Origin: Varroa destructor
Lineage: Eukaryota; Arthropoda; Arachnida; Mesostigmata; Varroidae
DNA: 64,000 nucleotides
Assembly (NCBI RefSeq): GCF_002443255.2
Contig: NW_019211454.1
Location: forward strand, 59,159,601-59,223,600
Direction: 5' to 3'
Shown here piece by piece: positions 22,476 through 35,500 of the stretch (position 1 is its first letter; each line of letters starts with the position of its first letter). The translations under genes and the position numbers were made by a program. The notes under the pieces were generated by a model. It did not search any database. It was not told where the DNA came from and saw only the letters and a list, made by a program, of their open reading frames with translations.

Positions 22476-25400
22476 GTGAGTGGCCACGTCGTTTGTGTGA
22501 GCATTGTGTATGTCTATGCGTATGTATGTGTGTTCCCTCACTGCACATCTGCGCTGTGGTGGCAACAGCACGGTCTAGTCGAACGTAGACCAATAATAGC
22601 TATATCTTTGTGGTTCTATGCACTGGGGAAAACCGAGCCTGAACGGGGAAGGGAGAGAAAAAGGTTCCATTAAAATTAAATCTTTAAGTCAATGTCAGCG
22701 TCATGACATATATATATCACACAGATAGAAAGGTTCGCATTGACCGCTATTGCGCCAAACCAGGCCTATCTATGGCCGCTAAAAGGTATAGAACGCAGCG
22801 GTAAACATCAATTCAGATGCTCGCAGCACGACAGACTCCGACTACACTCAAATCACGGCTTTCTACTCTGCGGGCCGCCTTTGTTGGTACGCCGTTGGTT
22901 GATTGGTTACTTGGCTATACTGTCGCAGTTTTAGCGCGAAAAGATATCCACAATGACTATAAAACTGTGGTCCAGCTACCACCGCAGATCTAATAGATTA
23001 AGTCTGCTTTGCGAAGCGGCAAAGGCCCCAGAGGGTGGCGAGCTTGAGAATGTACAGCTAGTACGCGACAGCGTTAAGGAAATATATGGCGACAATGATA
23101 GTACCCATCACGCTAATTACTTGCAAACTGCCAACCTGAGATACATATCATACTTGTTCGTCGTAGTTGACGTAGTACTGCCCGAATTTCCCCACTTGGA
23201 ACCCGTAAGGGTCACCTGACAACATTATGTGTCTGCGACCCACAATCCCTGATTGAGAACCCTTGAACCGATTTAACCGTTCCGCATGGCTGAAATTATG
23301 AAGTAAATAGACCTTGCTCATAAAAGCGTAGGCCGAATGATGCAAATATTAGTTGCGATACTTCATCTATTTGATATTCTTCAAATTCATTGACGCAGCA
23401 GCACCTGCGAGACAATAGTCGTATCACGGTTCCACTCACAGCTCTCGACGTTCGGCGACGACGGACCGAGTCGTGAGTACTCTTAGTCCATTTTGCTTCG
23501 CTCGCATATATCACGAAAACTGTCAATGACGAACGAACGAGATTCAAAGTCTTGATGCGATAGTACGGGAGAATATACGATATGAATATCATGGGTAATA
23601 GTATGTTAAAAAAAAAAAAAATAAAAAACTTTACTTTTTTTACAAACATCACGCAATTCCAGCCGTGTTACAACATCTCGTATAATTGTTAACCTAGCTT
23701 GACGCGTTGATATAACACTGCCACCTTTACCGCTATCTGGGACCACCGCTGAAGGGCGCTGATCAGAGCAAACCTGATCGGCCAAAGCGCGAATCGTGCA
23801 TATAGTACGAAGGGAGCTAGTATAACAACAGTGTAGAGTTATAGTCTGTCTCTATAGAGACGCTTTCCATCCATTTCTCGATGGACTTTTATCCTAGTTT
23901 TCAAAACGTTAATTTCTATGAGTAGACGGACAATTAAGGAGTCTGTTAGTTTACGTAACTTTAGTTAAGGCAGGCTAAGTTGAGCCAGCGTTGTCTGACC
24001 GAGATCATCGACGTGTAGGTATTCTATCTTTAAAATGACACACGCTTGAGACGTCTAGAGCGTTTTCTTTATTCCGTAACGGCGAATAGACGCATGGCCA
24101 CGGATTGGCATAGGCGCACAATTGATCAACAGCAGTTACAACAGAAGTGGGAAATCGATAAAAACAACGTATGCAGGCGGTAGCTTTACCAGGTTCAAAT
24201 AGGAGCTGCGCAACATGGCCGCGGTGCTTATCATTGCTCGCTAGTATGCTAAAGCGTTTGTAGCGATAACGGATTAAAAAGCCGACGACTTTATGAAACG
24301 TTGTTGACATTGTGTTTCTGCTAGCGCTGCCGTCACTATAATACTAGCAGCACAAGCATTTCTATATATTATCACACAGTGGTAAAATGTTTCCGGCTAT
24401 CGCGAGTTAGAGTCGTTCATCATCATCGAAACTCCATCGTTGCGAGCTCGAAAAGCCAAGCGACAAACGGATCGAAAGAACGGACGGACGAATCAACGCG
24501 GCAATGCACTCGACTCGACGATGGTGGCCACGTTGGCGAAACAGAAACGAGCAAGAGCCGTTGCGGCAGAAGCGACAGCTACGCCGCTACCGCCAGCTTT
24601 GGTCTCCACCTCGTACCGGATAAGAGAGCTCCTACAGTCGAACGTTTTGCTGCAGGTCGACTACGATATGAGCGATAAGAGCACGTTGATCGTAATAACA
24701 ACAGCCCCAATGATGGGCATACCAAAAGAGACAAATGGGAACAGGCTTCCACACCACATTGTTGTCGTAGTCCTGTTCTATGGGTACTGTGCTAAGACAA
24801 CAACCAAATAGATCCTGATTCTGCGTCCTTAACATCCGTGGCCTCAATGCTGAATCGAAAGAAGTTTGAGCCTGTTAAAAATCGCGCCCAGTTTACGTTA
24901 CGTTAGAATTTATTTCAGCCAACACATGTGCTTTATATACACATGCCCGTCCAACTGTGCGCCGCACGTAAAGTGTACAAAGTGCAACAGTCGTCACGCC
25001 AACCCAACTAGTACCATAAAGCAGATTTCCTGCGGAGTTATTTCGATACTGACCCAAGTGTGTTCAAGTCCACATGAGCATTTAGCTCACAGCTGCGCCG
25101 TTTATTTCCCTGTTCGATGCCTATAGAATGGTGTTCACATGGCGGGGTCTACAGATACACATATTGGATAGGGTCACCTTAAAAGTGAATTGTCACTCAA
25201 TCTCCAACCGTTGCATACGGCCTAACCAGCGGCGCTATTTGTCACCCGTAGCATGGCAACACGCTAGGACAACAGGCCGTATAAGCATTTAGTTTAGTAC
25301 CTACTACAGCATCAACAAATCGTCTATGGAAAAATAACTCACCTAGCCGACACAGAGCATTCGATATTATTCGACGCTCAGCGGACTACTACCGTTTTCG

Positions 25401-25497
25401 GTAATAAAACAGTGTCATCTGTATCGTTTTGTATTTCTTATTGCTTCTGCTTTTTCTACTTACTAAGATTTTTCGATAGAAGACAATATTATCCATT
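22476..25497. other. Mostly non-coding, ambiguous open segments
   Basis: The next open segment to the right is 22935-23205 (separate entry), whose phase does not match the exon candidate to its left. A 123-codon frame at 24440-24811 starts in an Arg/Lys-rich stretch and has no recognisable domain. Poly(A) lies at 23607-23620. No RNA gene seen. Confidence 0.45.
22935..23205 (+). CDS. Candidate internal exon, opposed by a minus-strand reading
   Basis: After an acceptor-like tgtcgcagttttag (ending at 22934) one frame is open for about 90 codons to a GTAAGG at about 23206, then TGA at 23217. It contains LLCEAAKAPEGGELENVQLV and RDSVKEIYGDNDSTHHANYL; charged and helix-compatible, no family recognised. 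Its phase at the left (0) does not join the phase-1 end of the 22106-22475 candidate. The minus strand across 23148-23220 also reads well (DPYGFQVGKFGQYYVNYDEQ, after an acceptor-like ttgtcag), so at least one of the two is false. Confidence 0.18.
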
Positions 25498-26089
25498 ATG
25501 CGCTGTTTCCTGTCGTCGTCGTCGTCGTTATCGTCATCGTGGTTAGGGCTGATTGACTTGTCGGTGACAACTTGGATTTTTGATGAAAAAGAACGTGTTC
25601 ATTTGTTTGTACGCCCGCCATACACGTTGACGTTCTATGTCATGGAATCATTATTGCCCGATCCCGTTTTGTTTGATGTTGTTGATTAAGTACTTGGTTT
25701 ATTCGCTGGATTCTTTATCTCTGTGCACGTGTTTCGGTTAATGTATAACTGTCAAGTCAGGTTATACTCGTACAGGCAATGGACAAACACCGGCACCCTG
25801 TCAAAGCGTCACCATTGGCCAATATCATGGAAACAGTCACATGTAAGTATATCCTACATCTGTCTGCCTTGGCTATTGCTGATAGTTCCGCTAGTGGATC
25901 CAACAATTCGCAAGGGCGGTTACCAAAGTTTGTAGTGACGCTTAAAGTGGAGCGGATCTCAGCAGGGGGCGCCCCGACGGTTTTAGCACCAGCCTCTCGG
26001 TTCAAACGCTGCAACACTATCATCAGGACCACAACACGAATGGGAAGAGCACAACCGACGTCAAAACTGATTACTGCGGGCCCTCACAG
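25498..26089. other. Short open frames, unassigned
   Basis: An ATG at 25498 opens a 63-codon frame starting MRCFLSSSSSLSSS, where the Ser run comes from (GTC)5 at 25512-25526. A 182-codon frame from 25779 to 26327 is the longest in the window, but this length is expected about once by chance in 64 kb. It has no recognisable motif and is overlapped by other frames. No gene called. Confidence 0.4.
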
Positions 26090-26313
26090 TGACGCGCGCC
26101 GACGTCTATCATTCAGGACGACCGTTGATTCTTCGGCCTGCCAAAGTCGTTGCTGTTATGCCAAACATCCTAAATATTCCGGAAGAACACCTAGCCCGAC
26201 AACAGGGCACGCCTGCATACAAGCTGGTCACACGAAATCAACTCAGTTCCCCTTACTTCAGTCCCTCTCTTTTGCCATCAAATGGCTTGTCATACTTTTA
26301 CTGTACCCATTGA
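26090..26313 (+). CDS. Candidate 3' exon
   Basis: An acceptor-like gcgggccctcacag ends at 26089. The next frame is open for 74 codons to TGA at 26311-26313, reading RPLILRPAKVVAVMPNILNI and PEEHLARQQGTPAYKLVTRN. No family recognised. The 182-codon frame on the same strand overlaps it in another phase, and the acceptor has a poor pyrimidine tract, so chance is likely. Confidence 0.15.
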
Positions 26314-29200
26314 CTGGTGTCAATTGAACATCTTAATGGTAAAGCCTCACCAACATCAACCTTTGAGTATTTCCCCAAAACGAACATCAGACTATCTAGG
26401 TAACACGTGACCATCAGTACGTTTGGTAGCATCAAACGAAATGTCGCAGGTGAACCCTTGCTCGTAGGTACTCTGAAACATTGGTAGATTCGATGTACGA
26501 TCTATATGGTTAGCTACCATTCATACGATCTTTGTCCAGGCTCACACAATGGCTAAAATGTGCTCTAAGTTTCAGCTGCGGATATTTCTAGCTTTCTAAA
26601 GTAACTGACTGCGCTACAAGCTTTGATGCATAATGCAACGTCCGTTACGTCGGCTCCGAACGATTTGCAGTAAACTTCTGTTATGTCTTCACCTATTTTA
26701 CTAGTCTCCTAACGGTTTGGCGTTAAAACACAAACTAGCTCGTAGTAGTTTGGTTTTACCGGTCGAACTGGACGGAATAGAAAATTATCGAGGCAGATGG
26801 CACAAGCCCTATTCGACAACGGAAACGACTACCAACCCCGCGGCGGCAGTCGGAGCATTCGAATAAACCAATCCGTCCGCCCAATCCCGCCGTGTACAAA
26901 TATTCATTATCTAGGCCTACTGCTAACCCCTCAACTAGAACAGGAATGATTAGGACAGCGGACATGTTCCGCTACCTATTTTCATGTCATCGCTGTGAGC
27001 CGATCAATCCCAGCGATCGTTGACAGTAGCTTGAAAAGGACGAAAACCTCAACCAATTCACCGACTGTCTATGTTGATAGCCAATTAAATTTCCAAACTG
27101 TCAAGCACGGATCTGTCAAGCGAGCCGGCCAGCGTCGATCGTCATAAGCAGCAACTAACTTCTGCCTAGTACCAACATTATATCGAGCTCATCTCCATGG
27201 CGTCCTTTAAGGGCTCCACGAAAAGCCAAGTTTGAATTGTCGAAATGGAAACAAAATATTAATAACTAAAACTAGATTTAAAATATAATCTTGCATAGAT
27301 AGGCCCAGATGAGTAGTACGAAGGGGGCGGGAAGAAAGTCAGCTTTGAGATGAATTCGCCTTATCTCACAAACGGTAATTTTGACTGTCATATAATTTTA
27401 TCGAGCCGCTGTTGTCGAAATACTTCGTCACTCGTTTGCACGCAATTATCGTAATTACATACACACGTTTGATTGGAACGTAGAAGCTTATGGTACTTAT
27501 ACCAGCCACACCTTAGATCAGTCCAACGTAGCGGCAGATTGATGTTTGAAATAGGCTCTCGTAGCTCAGCCCCTTGCCAGTCCCCGAAAGGGCAGACGAA
27601 GTCATACGAGCTGCAGTCTGGCGTAGGTCAGCTCGGTTGGTGCTTCCATTTCACACTCTTCTTACTGCTTCTCGCTATGTGTTTCTTCTTTGGGAGGTTT
27701 ATAACAGTGCTCTTCAACATCACCCAACATATTAATCGCTCAGTATTATCACATTCGTCACTCTCTCATTGACGTCCAGCATCTATCTTGACACGGTGGT
27801 TAGACTCTTTGTTGTCGGGCGTTTTATTAAGATGAGACGTTCTTTTTCTCTTCAGTCGACGAATTACGCTGCAATTATAGCTTGCCCTTCTGCGTTCTTT
27901 TAGCATAGAAGGCCAGTCACCATCACCACCGCAAGCCGAAAGGAGACGTGCTCGTAGTTGTTATCAGCTGCAGCGACGCTGGCAGCAACTTTGAGCCTCC
28001 TCGTTTCCCTCCCTCTGCTCCCGACCCCCTCCTGCTCGTCGCTAGAGTGAATTCTGCGCCTTCTTAGAATCTCGCAATGAACATGCTGCTGATGTTGTTT
28101 GCGGGAAAGGTGGAAAAGAAGGAACTGAAAATTTGTATCTTTTTCGCTGAGCAGCAGTAGTGATGGCTCGTTGATTGCTTTGCTGGCTGTCACACAAAAC
28201 AGCTTCAACAACAGCCGTGTCAACAGCGACAGGAATAATGCAACAACGTCACCTAGCATCGTCCTAGGTTGCTACAATAGAAACTAACCTGTTACAAATA
28301 TGGTCACTGTCAAATATAGCCCCGGCTGTCGTTCTAGCAGAGAGGCACAGTTCTGTTTCAACGAATTCTGATGCTTTTCCTATACAACAAAACGACAACC
28401 ATGCAATGTTTGCCACCTCTCTTAGGGAAAGAGAACAGCAAGGAAAGGCAAAAACGAACGATGTATATCTTGACTTGTAATAGTCAATTAAATACTCGAT
28501 GGGGAAAGTGGTCTGTTCTGTCTGCTCTTCGCTCGACTTGTGCATTTGATATATAAACAGAGCGAGATAGAAAGTGTTAGGAAGTTAGCCGCGTATCGAT
28601 TCAACGCTGATATGACATCGTATTTGTCTTATCTCACTAGACCTGTCTTAATAGCAACAGATTGTCTCGCTTATGTACGAATTATCCGTGACGACTTTCT
28701 ATTTACCGGATGTTTGTTCGAACTTACACACCTGTAATTTTACGACGAGCGCTAGTTTGTTCTGCTTTTTCATTCCGCTCACAAAAGGTTCTTTGTAAAT
28801 ACGACACTGTTCGAATTTAGGTGCTTACCAATTAGTTCCACAACAGCTCTGCGTGATGGCTTTAGAGTAATATTGGTTTCGACCGCCTATGCGGAATCGA
28901 TATTTGATGGCGCTTGAAGCCAGTGACTGTGCCTCATGAGGACTGACGAACTTAGTTTATTCTTTGAAACGATGGCTGGAGGTAGCGCTCCATACGCATA
29001 AATCGAGGCAGCAGCAAATCTACATTTACTGCTGGTACTACCAATACCACCAATGGTAATAGGAATCGCAAACTTGTTATTATTATCTCAGCTAACGTGA
29101 TCGTCATCCTCCAAGCAGGCTCCAAAGCGATCCATCGACCCTCTCTGTCGCAAGGAAGCGTCACTAAGTCGCCGCGATTAACTGCTGTAGTTTCTGCGTC
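26314..29200. other. Non-coding stretch
   Basis: AT-balanced unique sequence with frames up to about 119 codons on the minus strand (27900-28259), none recognisable. ATATATAAACAG near 28549 is TATA-like without further support. Nothing else seen. Confidence 0.5.
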
Positions 29201-29205
29201 CGCGT

Positions 29206-29527
29206 ATGACGGCGGCAGGCGCGACGGTAGCGTTGCGGAGCACCATCAGCAATAGCAATATTGGCTGCGACTGTTGCCTGACTGTACTCTGTATATTTCC
29301 GTATGCGTCTTCTATTCGTTTGCCGTGTGCTCATTTCTGTCTACCTTCCTCTTTGCGTGTTCGCACGAATACTGCGCTGTACTGCGTCGCCTTCTCTCCT
29401 ACCTCTGCGCCTGTTCTTTGTGTTGGTTTGTCGTTTGCCTACTGGAGGTGCTGCCCTTGCTGGCCGCCGCCGTTGTCGCTGGTGGCTTTGTCGTCAACGT
29501 CGCAGTCAACGCGACCATTGCTGCAGT

Positions 29528-29562
<35 letters not shown>

Positions 29563-29720
29563 CAGCAGCAGCAGCAGGCGTCGCCGTAGTAGCGGCAACC
29601 ATCTCAGTCGCTCATTCGTTGGGTGTAGTGGGTTGTCCTTGTGCGAGCAGAGCGAAGAGAACGATTGTGGCTGGCGTTAGAGCAACGCCGCTGTGCTGCT
29701 GCTGCTGCCCACTGTAACGC
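29206..29720. other. Low-complexity region open in several frames
   Basis: All three plus-strand frames and a minus-strand frame stay open for long stretches here because CAG/GTT/GCC-class triplets contain no stops in any phase. They give poly-Ala, poly-Ser and Cys/Leu/Val-rich peptides respectively. The apparent hydrophobic protein (147 codons, 29274-29717) is therefore probably compositional. No gene called. Confidence 0.55.
29524..29577. repeat. Compound (CAG)10-TAG-(CAG)5 tract
   Basis: CAG TAG at 29524-29529, then ten CAG copies at 29530-29559, a TAG interruption at 29560-29562, and five more CAG at 29563-29577. The TAG units would stop a glutamine reading frame, so the tract cannot encode poly-Gln along its full length. 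Confidence 0.95.
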
Positions 29721-30324
29721 GCCTGGATACGGACGTGACGGGATGGGGAGGGGCGGGGCAAAGAGATCACGGAGCAGCAGGCGACAAACCGCTGCTGCTA
29801 CGGCTGGTGCCTCTGCCGCAACTGGCACTGCCGCCTTAGCTGCGGCTGCTGTCACTACTGCTACCATTATTGCTGCTGCTGCTGCTGTTAGTGGCTAGCG
29901 AAGCAACGATGGCTTACGTCGCTACGGGGTCCTCCCTCCTCTCCCCTCGCCACCCGTCGTCATTTCTGACGATGAAACAGACGAGCGAACGCATGTCCGT
30001 CCGTCGATGAACGGCAACGACGACGCAAACGACGAGTCGAGCCACAAGAGCCACCGAGCTAGACAGACAAACAGCGGATGAACCGATCTATGGTAAGACC
30101 GACGTTGAGATCGGCAAGCAGACGCGTCAGCCAGCACGCCGGCAAGCGAAACCGAACGTACAAATAAAAAAGTAAATACAAAACACGACGAAAACGACCG
30201 CGACCTGCTGCTGCAAACATTCGATGACAGCATGGAGCAGCAACAACAACGGCCGCAGCACTTCACGAAACAACAACAATATCGTTGTCGTCTTCGACTT
30301 GAAACGCAACAAGTACAACATTTT
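29721..30324. other. GCT/GCC-rich then unique sequence
   Basis: A (GCT)-rich stretch at about 29868-29890 and several CCG/GCT clusters. The minus-strand frame across 29922-30410 runs into the TA tract and is not credible. No gene supported. Confidence 0.5.
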
Positions 30325-30393
30325 AGATATGTATATATATATGTGTGTGTATATATATATATATATATATAATGTATATATATATATATAATG

Positions 30394-30427
<34 letters not shown>

Positions 30428-30430
30428 CAT
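30325..30430. repeat. Long imperfect TA/TG tract
   Basis: About 105 bp of TA dinucleotides with a short TG insert (atgtgtgtgtat) and two aatgtatata breaks that repeat at a regular spacing, suggesting an internal duplication. It can extrude as a cruciform and is a likely hard-to-sequence site. Confidence 0.95.
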
Positions 30431-32363
30431 AAAGACGCGGTCAAATATGCGCGCATAGGGCGAAAACCAGCGAACATGTGGCCAGTAATAGCTTTGACGT
30501 TAGTATTGAGCATCATTTTTGTTAAAACTAGGCCAAAAACAGCAAGGAGAGGAATACCGTATCCATGTACAAGTACGTACTTTAATTATAAGTGATAATA
30601 CAATTAAACTGGCAGCGAAAGCTTCACATCGAGGGTCAGTTAGGATATAACTATTACTGATGATCGTTTTCGAATAACAAACAGAACGAATTAACTTATC
30701 CGTAATATATATACGTGCTTACACCAGATTTTAGTACGTCTACGTGATAATTAAGGCATGCAAACTACTATATCCTTTCATAATTTATTCAACACATTAC
30801 TAAGTAAAAAGAGGGCAATAGCATACGAAGACGTTACTTCAATCTCATTTTGTGTACTGAGCTAAATGGGAGAAGAACTGCTGGACCTCGCAGCGGCAAT
30901 GCAATACAACGGCGTCGTGGCTTAAATCCGCGATATATATTCTCGTCGATGTCTATGTATCCTCAGATAACACTGAAGAGATCGTAAACTGTGACCAGTT
31001 GGACCATGTAGCATCTTCGGCAACAGTACTAGCATTGCCCCTATAATCAGTGATTGCTTGACAATTCTTTAATTGTTTACATGCTTTTCGTATGGTCAGT
31101 TCAATGACCAAACGAGCCTGTTTCCCTTATCTGTAGCATCTTTCGAAGGTAAGTATATTGATTCTGGTTCCCGCTGTTTCAAGCTGTTATAAATCATTTG
31201 ATGTCATGTCCCAATATCTCACCTATTTAACACCAGACCACCATATCTTGCATGTGTTAGCAGTAAAATATGCCTGACTCGATATGATAAATGGACATGA
31301 CTTTCGGGTTCACGAACGCTACTAAACTCCTCTGTCGGTAACGATATAGGGTTAAGTTCTGTTGAACCGCACGAGATAATTTTTAAACATTTTACATACT
31401 TGTAACGAGTTGCCTGCCGGTGCTAGCGAGGTGCTACCCCGGTATACGCTTCGGGTTGATCACCCTTCCCAATAACCTCCGTCCTAAGCAATATATCTCG
31501 GAATCTAGGCAGGCAGCGAACGAGGACAGGGAAAACTGTGACGACCAGAAATTGTATTGACGATTAATCGCTCGGTCAGAATCGCTCGGAAAACACTAAG
31601 TAACACATCACAAAAAAACGTCACGCGGCTCCATATGCCTTCGCTGTAGATCCTGTGTGGATAATCGTTCTTGAATAAGATAACAGAATTTTTGTGTTAT
31701 TCGTTTATCGGGTAAGGCAGCTCAGTCGTTAAGTCGGATACCACAAAACAACAGATAACTGAATCATACAGCAGCAATTGATATCATAAGATTGCTAGTT
31801 AAGGTTCAAACACAAAACAGCCTCATCTAAATTTCAGTACTGCGATGCCGTGCCACATCTAACTGTCCTAGCTTATCGAAAACATTTATTAATCAATCAG
31901 TTGATGAACTGCCCCGGGCTAGTGACTCTTTGTGACTTCTTTTTCTTTAGAGATGATTCTTCACGGCACGATTAATTATTCGCACGTTTCTTGCCGTCTA
32001 CCTATCCAGGCCAGCTAGTCGTATCTAGTCTGGATCGTGAGGCGTGACTGGCAGAGGTTGTGCGTCTCTCAGTGCTTTGAAAATTTCACCAGGCTAAGAT
32101 GTAGATGTCGGGTGGAGCTGATATAAATCACGATTCTTAACGAAATATCATGGTAGCCGTTTGGCATGACATTATCTATGCCAATTGAATGCCACTGCAG
32201 GTTACAAGTACTCGGGCCTGCTTAGAAGGACTTGCAGGTAGTATAATCGCGTACCAACCCAATGTCGCTTAGTATTGACAACATGACAACAGGCCTGTCA
32301 CTACGAAATATAGGTCAACAGAAATGTAGCTTTCTTCACACATATCTTTATCAATATTCATAT
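30431..32363. other. AT-rich, feature-poor stretch
   Basis: Low microsatellite density and no open frame of 60 codons or more. A tRNA-like box (gcagctcagtcgttaagtcg) near 31718 was examined and rejected. I see nothing else in it. Confidence 0.6.
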
Positions 32364-32588
32364 TTACGTTGATGTATCCACACAGAGGTTCAATATAATG
32401 TAGAGTATTGAACAGTCTACTATAAATTCGACTGCAATACGCCACACGGCGGCGTTAGGTCCGCCATCCTTACGACGATATTGTTTCAGTCCAACCTCGA
32501 TAACCACACGGGCTCCATGATAATAATCAGTACACTTCGGTAGGTAAATCGCATTTTGATAATGTGCTAATTCGAGTGCGTGCCGCAC
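32364..32588 (-). CDS. Weak candidate exon, minus strand
   Basis: A minus-strand frame open for 74 codons ends in TAA at 32364-32366. It reads ALELAHYQNAIYLPKCTDYY, then GARVVIEVGLKQYRRKDGGP and a hydrophobic end, IAVEFIVDCSILYIILNLC. The last ~20 residues could be a membrane helix. It lies in otherwise frame-poor AT-rich DNA, which makes it slightly more notable, but no splice sites or family support it. Confidence 0.13.
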   Translation of the reverse strand: MRHALELAHYQNAIYLPKCTDYYHGARVVIEVGLKQYRRKDGGPNAAVWRIAVEFIVDCSILYIILNLCVDTST

Positions 32589-35500
32589 TCATACAGAAGG
32601 GCTCCGACTTCTCTGAGCGTCCCGGGAGACTTTATTAAATACTGTGTTGCATTAGAACAACTTGGAGCGCCATCTAGTTACGTTGTGGTATCCACCGGCA
32701 TTCAACAGTCAATAACCAACAGCTCAAAATCAGGCGTCTAGCCTACTCTGCAACAATTGTTATACGCAGGCACACGCACACCGACAGACGGACCGCCAGA
32801 CACACTACCAACAGCTGTACGTACGATTGCACCAATAACAACAGTAGCCCCCATCGTTGGCCGGCCGGCCAGCCCCCAGTCATCATCTACCGCCCATGCG
32901 GCAGAAACATAATTAGCAGCATTTCGCCGACGTTGTTTGCTGTCCGCGGATGCCGTTGATTGTCGGTAACGGCGATTGGCGGTCTGTCGTCGTCGTTTGT
33001 TTGGCCTCTGGTACCTTTGCAATTAGCCATTTTTGGCGAACGCGCAGCGGCAGCAGCATCCCACTTGTGACGCCGGCGCAATAGAATAGCCCAGCTGAGT
33101 ACGGCTATGAACGACATCTATCATGGCCGACTGCGAGCTCCACTCTAATAATAACAACTATGAGCACTACTTGTAGATCTTCGCTGAAATAGGTGCTGCG
33201 AGCGTTGTCGGCCGCCGCTATCCAGCCAAATGCGAAAAAAATGCAATAGTTGTAATTGCATTGTCGACAAACTCACACACCCTCTAGCGGAAATCCATGC
33301 GAACAGCATGGCAATAATGCGGCATGAAGCGGGAAAATGGCAGCTGGCGGCAATATCCATTCCGTGTAGTACACCGGCACCTACAAGTAATGTACGCGGA
33401 CAATGTACACGCACCTTCATAGAAACTTTCCCGGTCGACAGAAACGCTCGCTTGGCGGGACGCGACGACGAGTTTTGTCGCTGGACTCACTGGGTTCATC
33501 GTTTCGTGGTCATTTTCTCATTAGATAGTCCATTCGTTCTCCCTGTATGCCATGCCTTTCGTGTCCAGCTATCGTCAACTAGCCAAAAAGGCAGGCAAAT
33601 GAGCAACCCTTTTCCGTTTAGTCTCACCATCGTCTTTCTCACTGTCTTTCTCTCATTTGCACCCAGACTCCACTGGCGATGTTTCGACCCGTGTCATCAT
33701 GGAGTGTTCGGACGCATCGAGCAGCATACGCTTGCCCCCCTTCTATTGCTGGTGATATTCAGGTGATAGTACAGCCAGTGTATTGTTGCTTTACCCAACA
33801 GATACACCGTTTCCTTTTCGGGGATTGCCTGTGCAAAAGTGTACCGCAAGCTTTGTATTGCAGCTATATTGCCTACGTCGTTGTCACTCGGTCGCATCGA
33901 GAGAGAAGGCCAACGGGGTGAAAGCAGTTTCGTTGTCATCACCGGTGTTCCGCTCAGGCAAAATGATCTTTTGCTGAGTTTACTCCATCCACGTGACCGC
34001 CGTGTTATCCATTTCTACCGCATGCTAGTTTAGACGTTTGCAACTACGAAGGTTTGTTGTGCGGCAATTCAGACGCCCCTAGTCTGCTACCCAAAGCATA
34101 TTAACCAGTTACATGCGGCTTACCTATAGATCGCTTTCTTCATTTCCATCGTTTGTCCTGCATTGGTTGTAGACAGAGCTCTGCCTTTTAACCTTTACCC
34201 GGCAGTTGAGCGCCATTATTTAGCAGACGCTTCTGTCCACAGCAAAACGAGTTTACTGGCTACCTGTGTCTATCGGTATCCGCTTGCAGGATTTCACATC
34301 CTGTGCCAAACTATCCAGATCTATATAGATACATGGATCGGAAGGTAAAAAATTATGTGAAGCCTGCTTAGACTCATTTACCTGAAATCATCAAATTCGT
34401 GATTGTGATGTTACTCGATACGGTACACCGTTTCGTGGAGCAGAAACAAGAACGGATGTTCCCTTTCGACTTCGTGCTACAGGTTTCTTTGTCCTCGCAA
34501 CGGCCCTCCACTAAATCCAGTGGAACAGTTCATAGGCTTAAATAACAAGATGAAGCAAATGGCTCAAAGTCGCTCGTGCATAATTAGTACCCGCAACATG
34601 TTATATTGTTTTTAACTGAAAAAAAAAAAAACAAACCGCTACCTTTGATGTCGATTTAAGTAACGAGCCGTTCTATTCGATAAGAATCGCTGCGCGAGCT
34701 GCTTGTGCGTCAGGAGACACCTTATAGCCTTGTGGTCAGTCACACCAATGGCTAGGTATGATTTAATAGTGCCACGATGGAGACTTGCTATTCACGGGCA
34801 TACCGCTCTTAACACTAGCAAAGACATGTAGTGAAATCAAAACTCCTGAAGGACAACAGGAGGCATTCCGCGATGATGAGAACAAAGAGCGCGATACGAA
34901 CGTCGGGCAGCAGCCGCGCCTCCGTAGTCATCATATTGGATTAGAAATCGGCTTATTCATTTTTTTTTCCCTAATCCCGCATGCAGTCAAGCGGCAGGCA
35001 AGTGAGCACGATACGAAGCGAGACAAAAGGAGCTCGTGAACGTGTGGCCGGGTGAGCTGGTAAACGAGTCAACGCATTTATTGTATTATGTGGCCGAGAA
35101 GAAAATCTCCCCAACTCGTCAGTCGGATACTGACGCTGGCGATGGTTGGGCAAAGATAAGCGGGACGATTCTCGTTAGTTTGTCCGCATCTATCTGCGTT
35201 TATTACCACAAAGAGACAACAGGTAAAGCTAAGTATTACTACGATGAAAACGAAATATGACTGAACGCACACCCACACCGCTTAAAAGACTTCGAAAAGA
35301 TGGACAGTGTCATTCAGTTAGATTTATTTTAGCAATAAACGAGTATATAAATAATAAAATCTATAATCAGTTAATGACTAATCAAGGTGGTCGGTTGTCG
35401 TCGTTCGACTGGCTGGCCTACATAATGATATTTAAAGTTGCTATAGATGAAGCGCTAAGTTACTGGTACCCGCTACTGTTGGCGGTCACTTCGTGCTGTG

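Noticed and set aside
25779..26327. 182-codon frame, the longest in the window
   Set aside because: A frame of this length is expected about once by chance in 64 kb on six frames; it has no recognisable motif and overlaps other frames.
29274..29717. 147-codon hydrophobic, alanine-rich membrane-like protein
   Set aside because: All three plus frames are open because of stop-free triplets; the composition explains it.
31715..31815. tRNA-like boxes: gcagctcagtcgttaagtcg and, about 80 bp later, aaggttcaaacac
   Set aside because: The D-arm and T-arm stems do not close, the acceptor stem does not pair, and the spacing is too long for an ordinary tRNA.
34619..34631. Poly(A) 13-mer as a retroposition site
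   Set aside because: No flanking direct repeat could be found, unlike 4350-4387.
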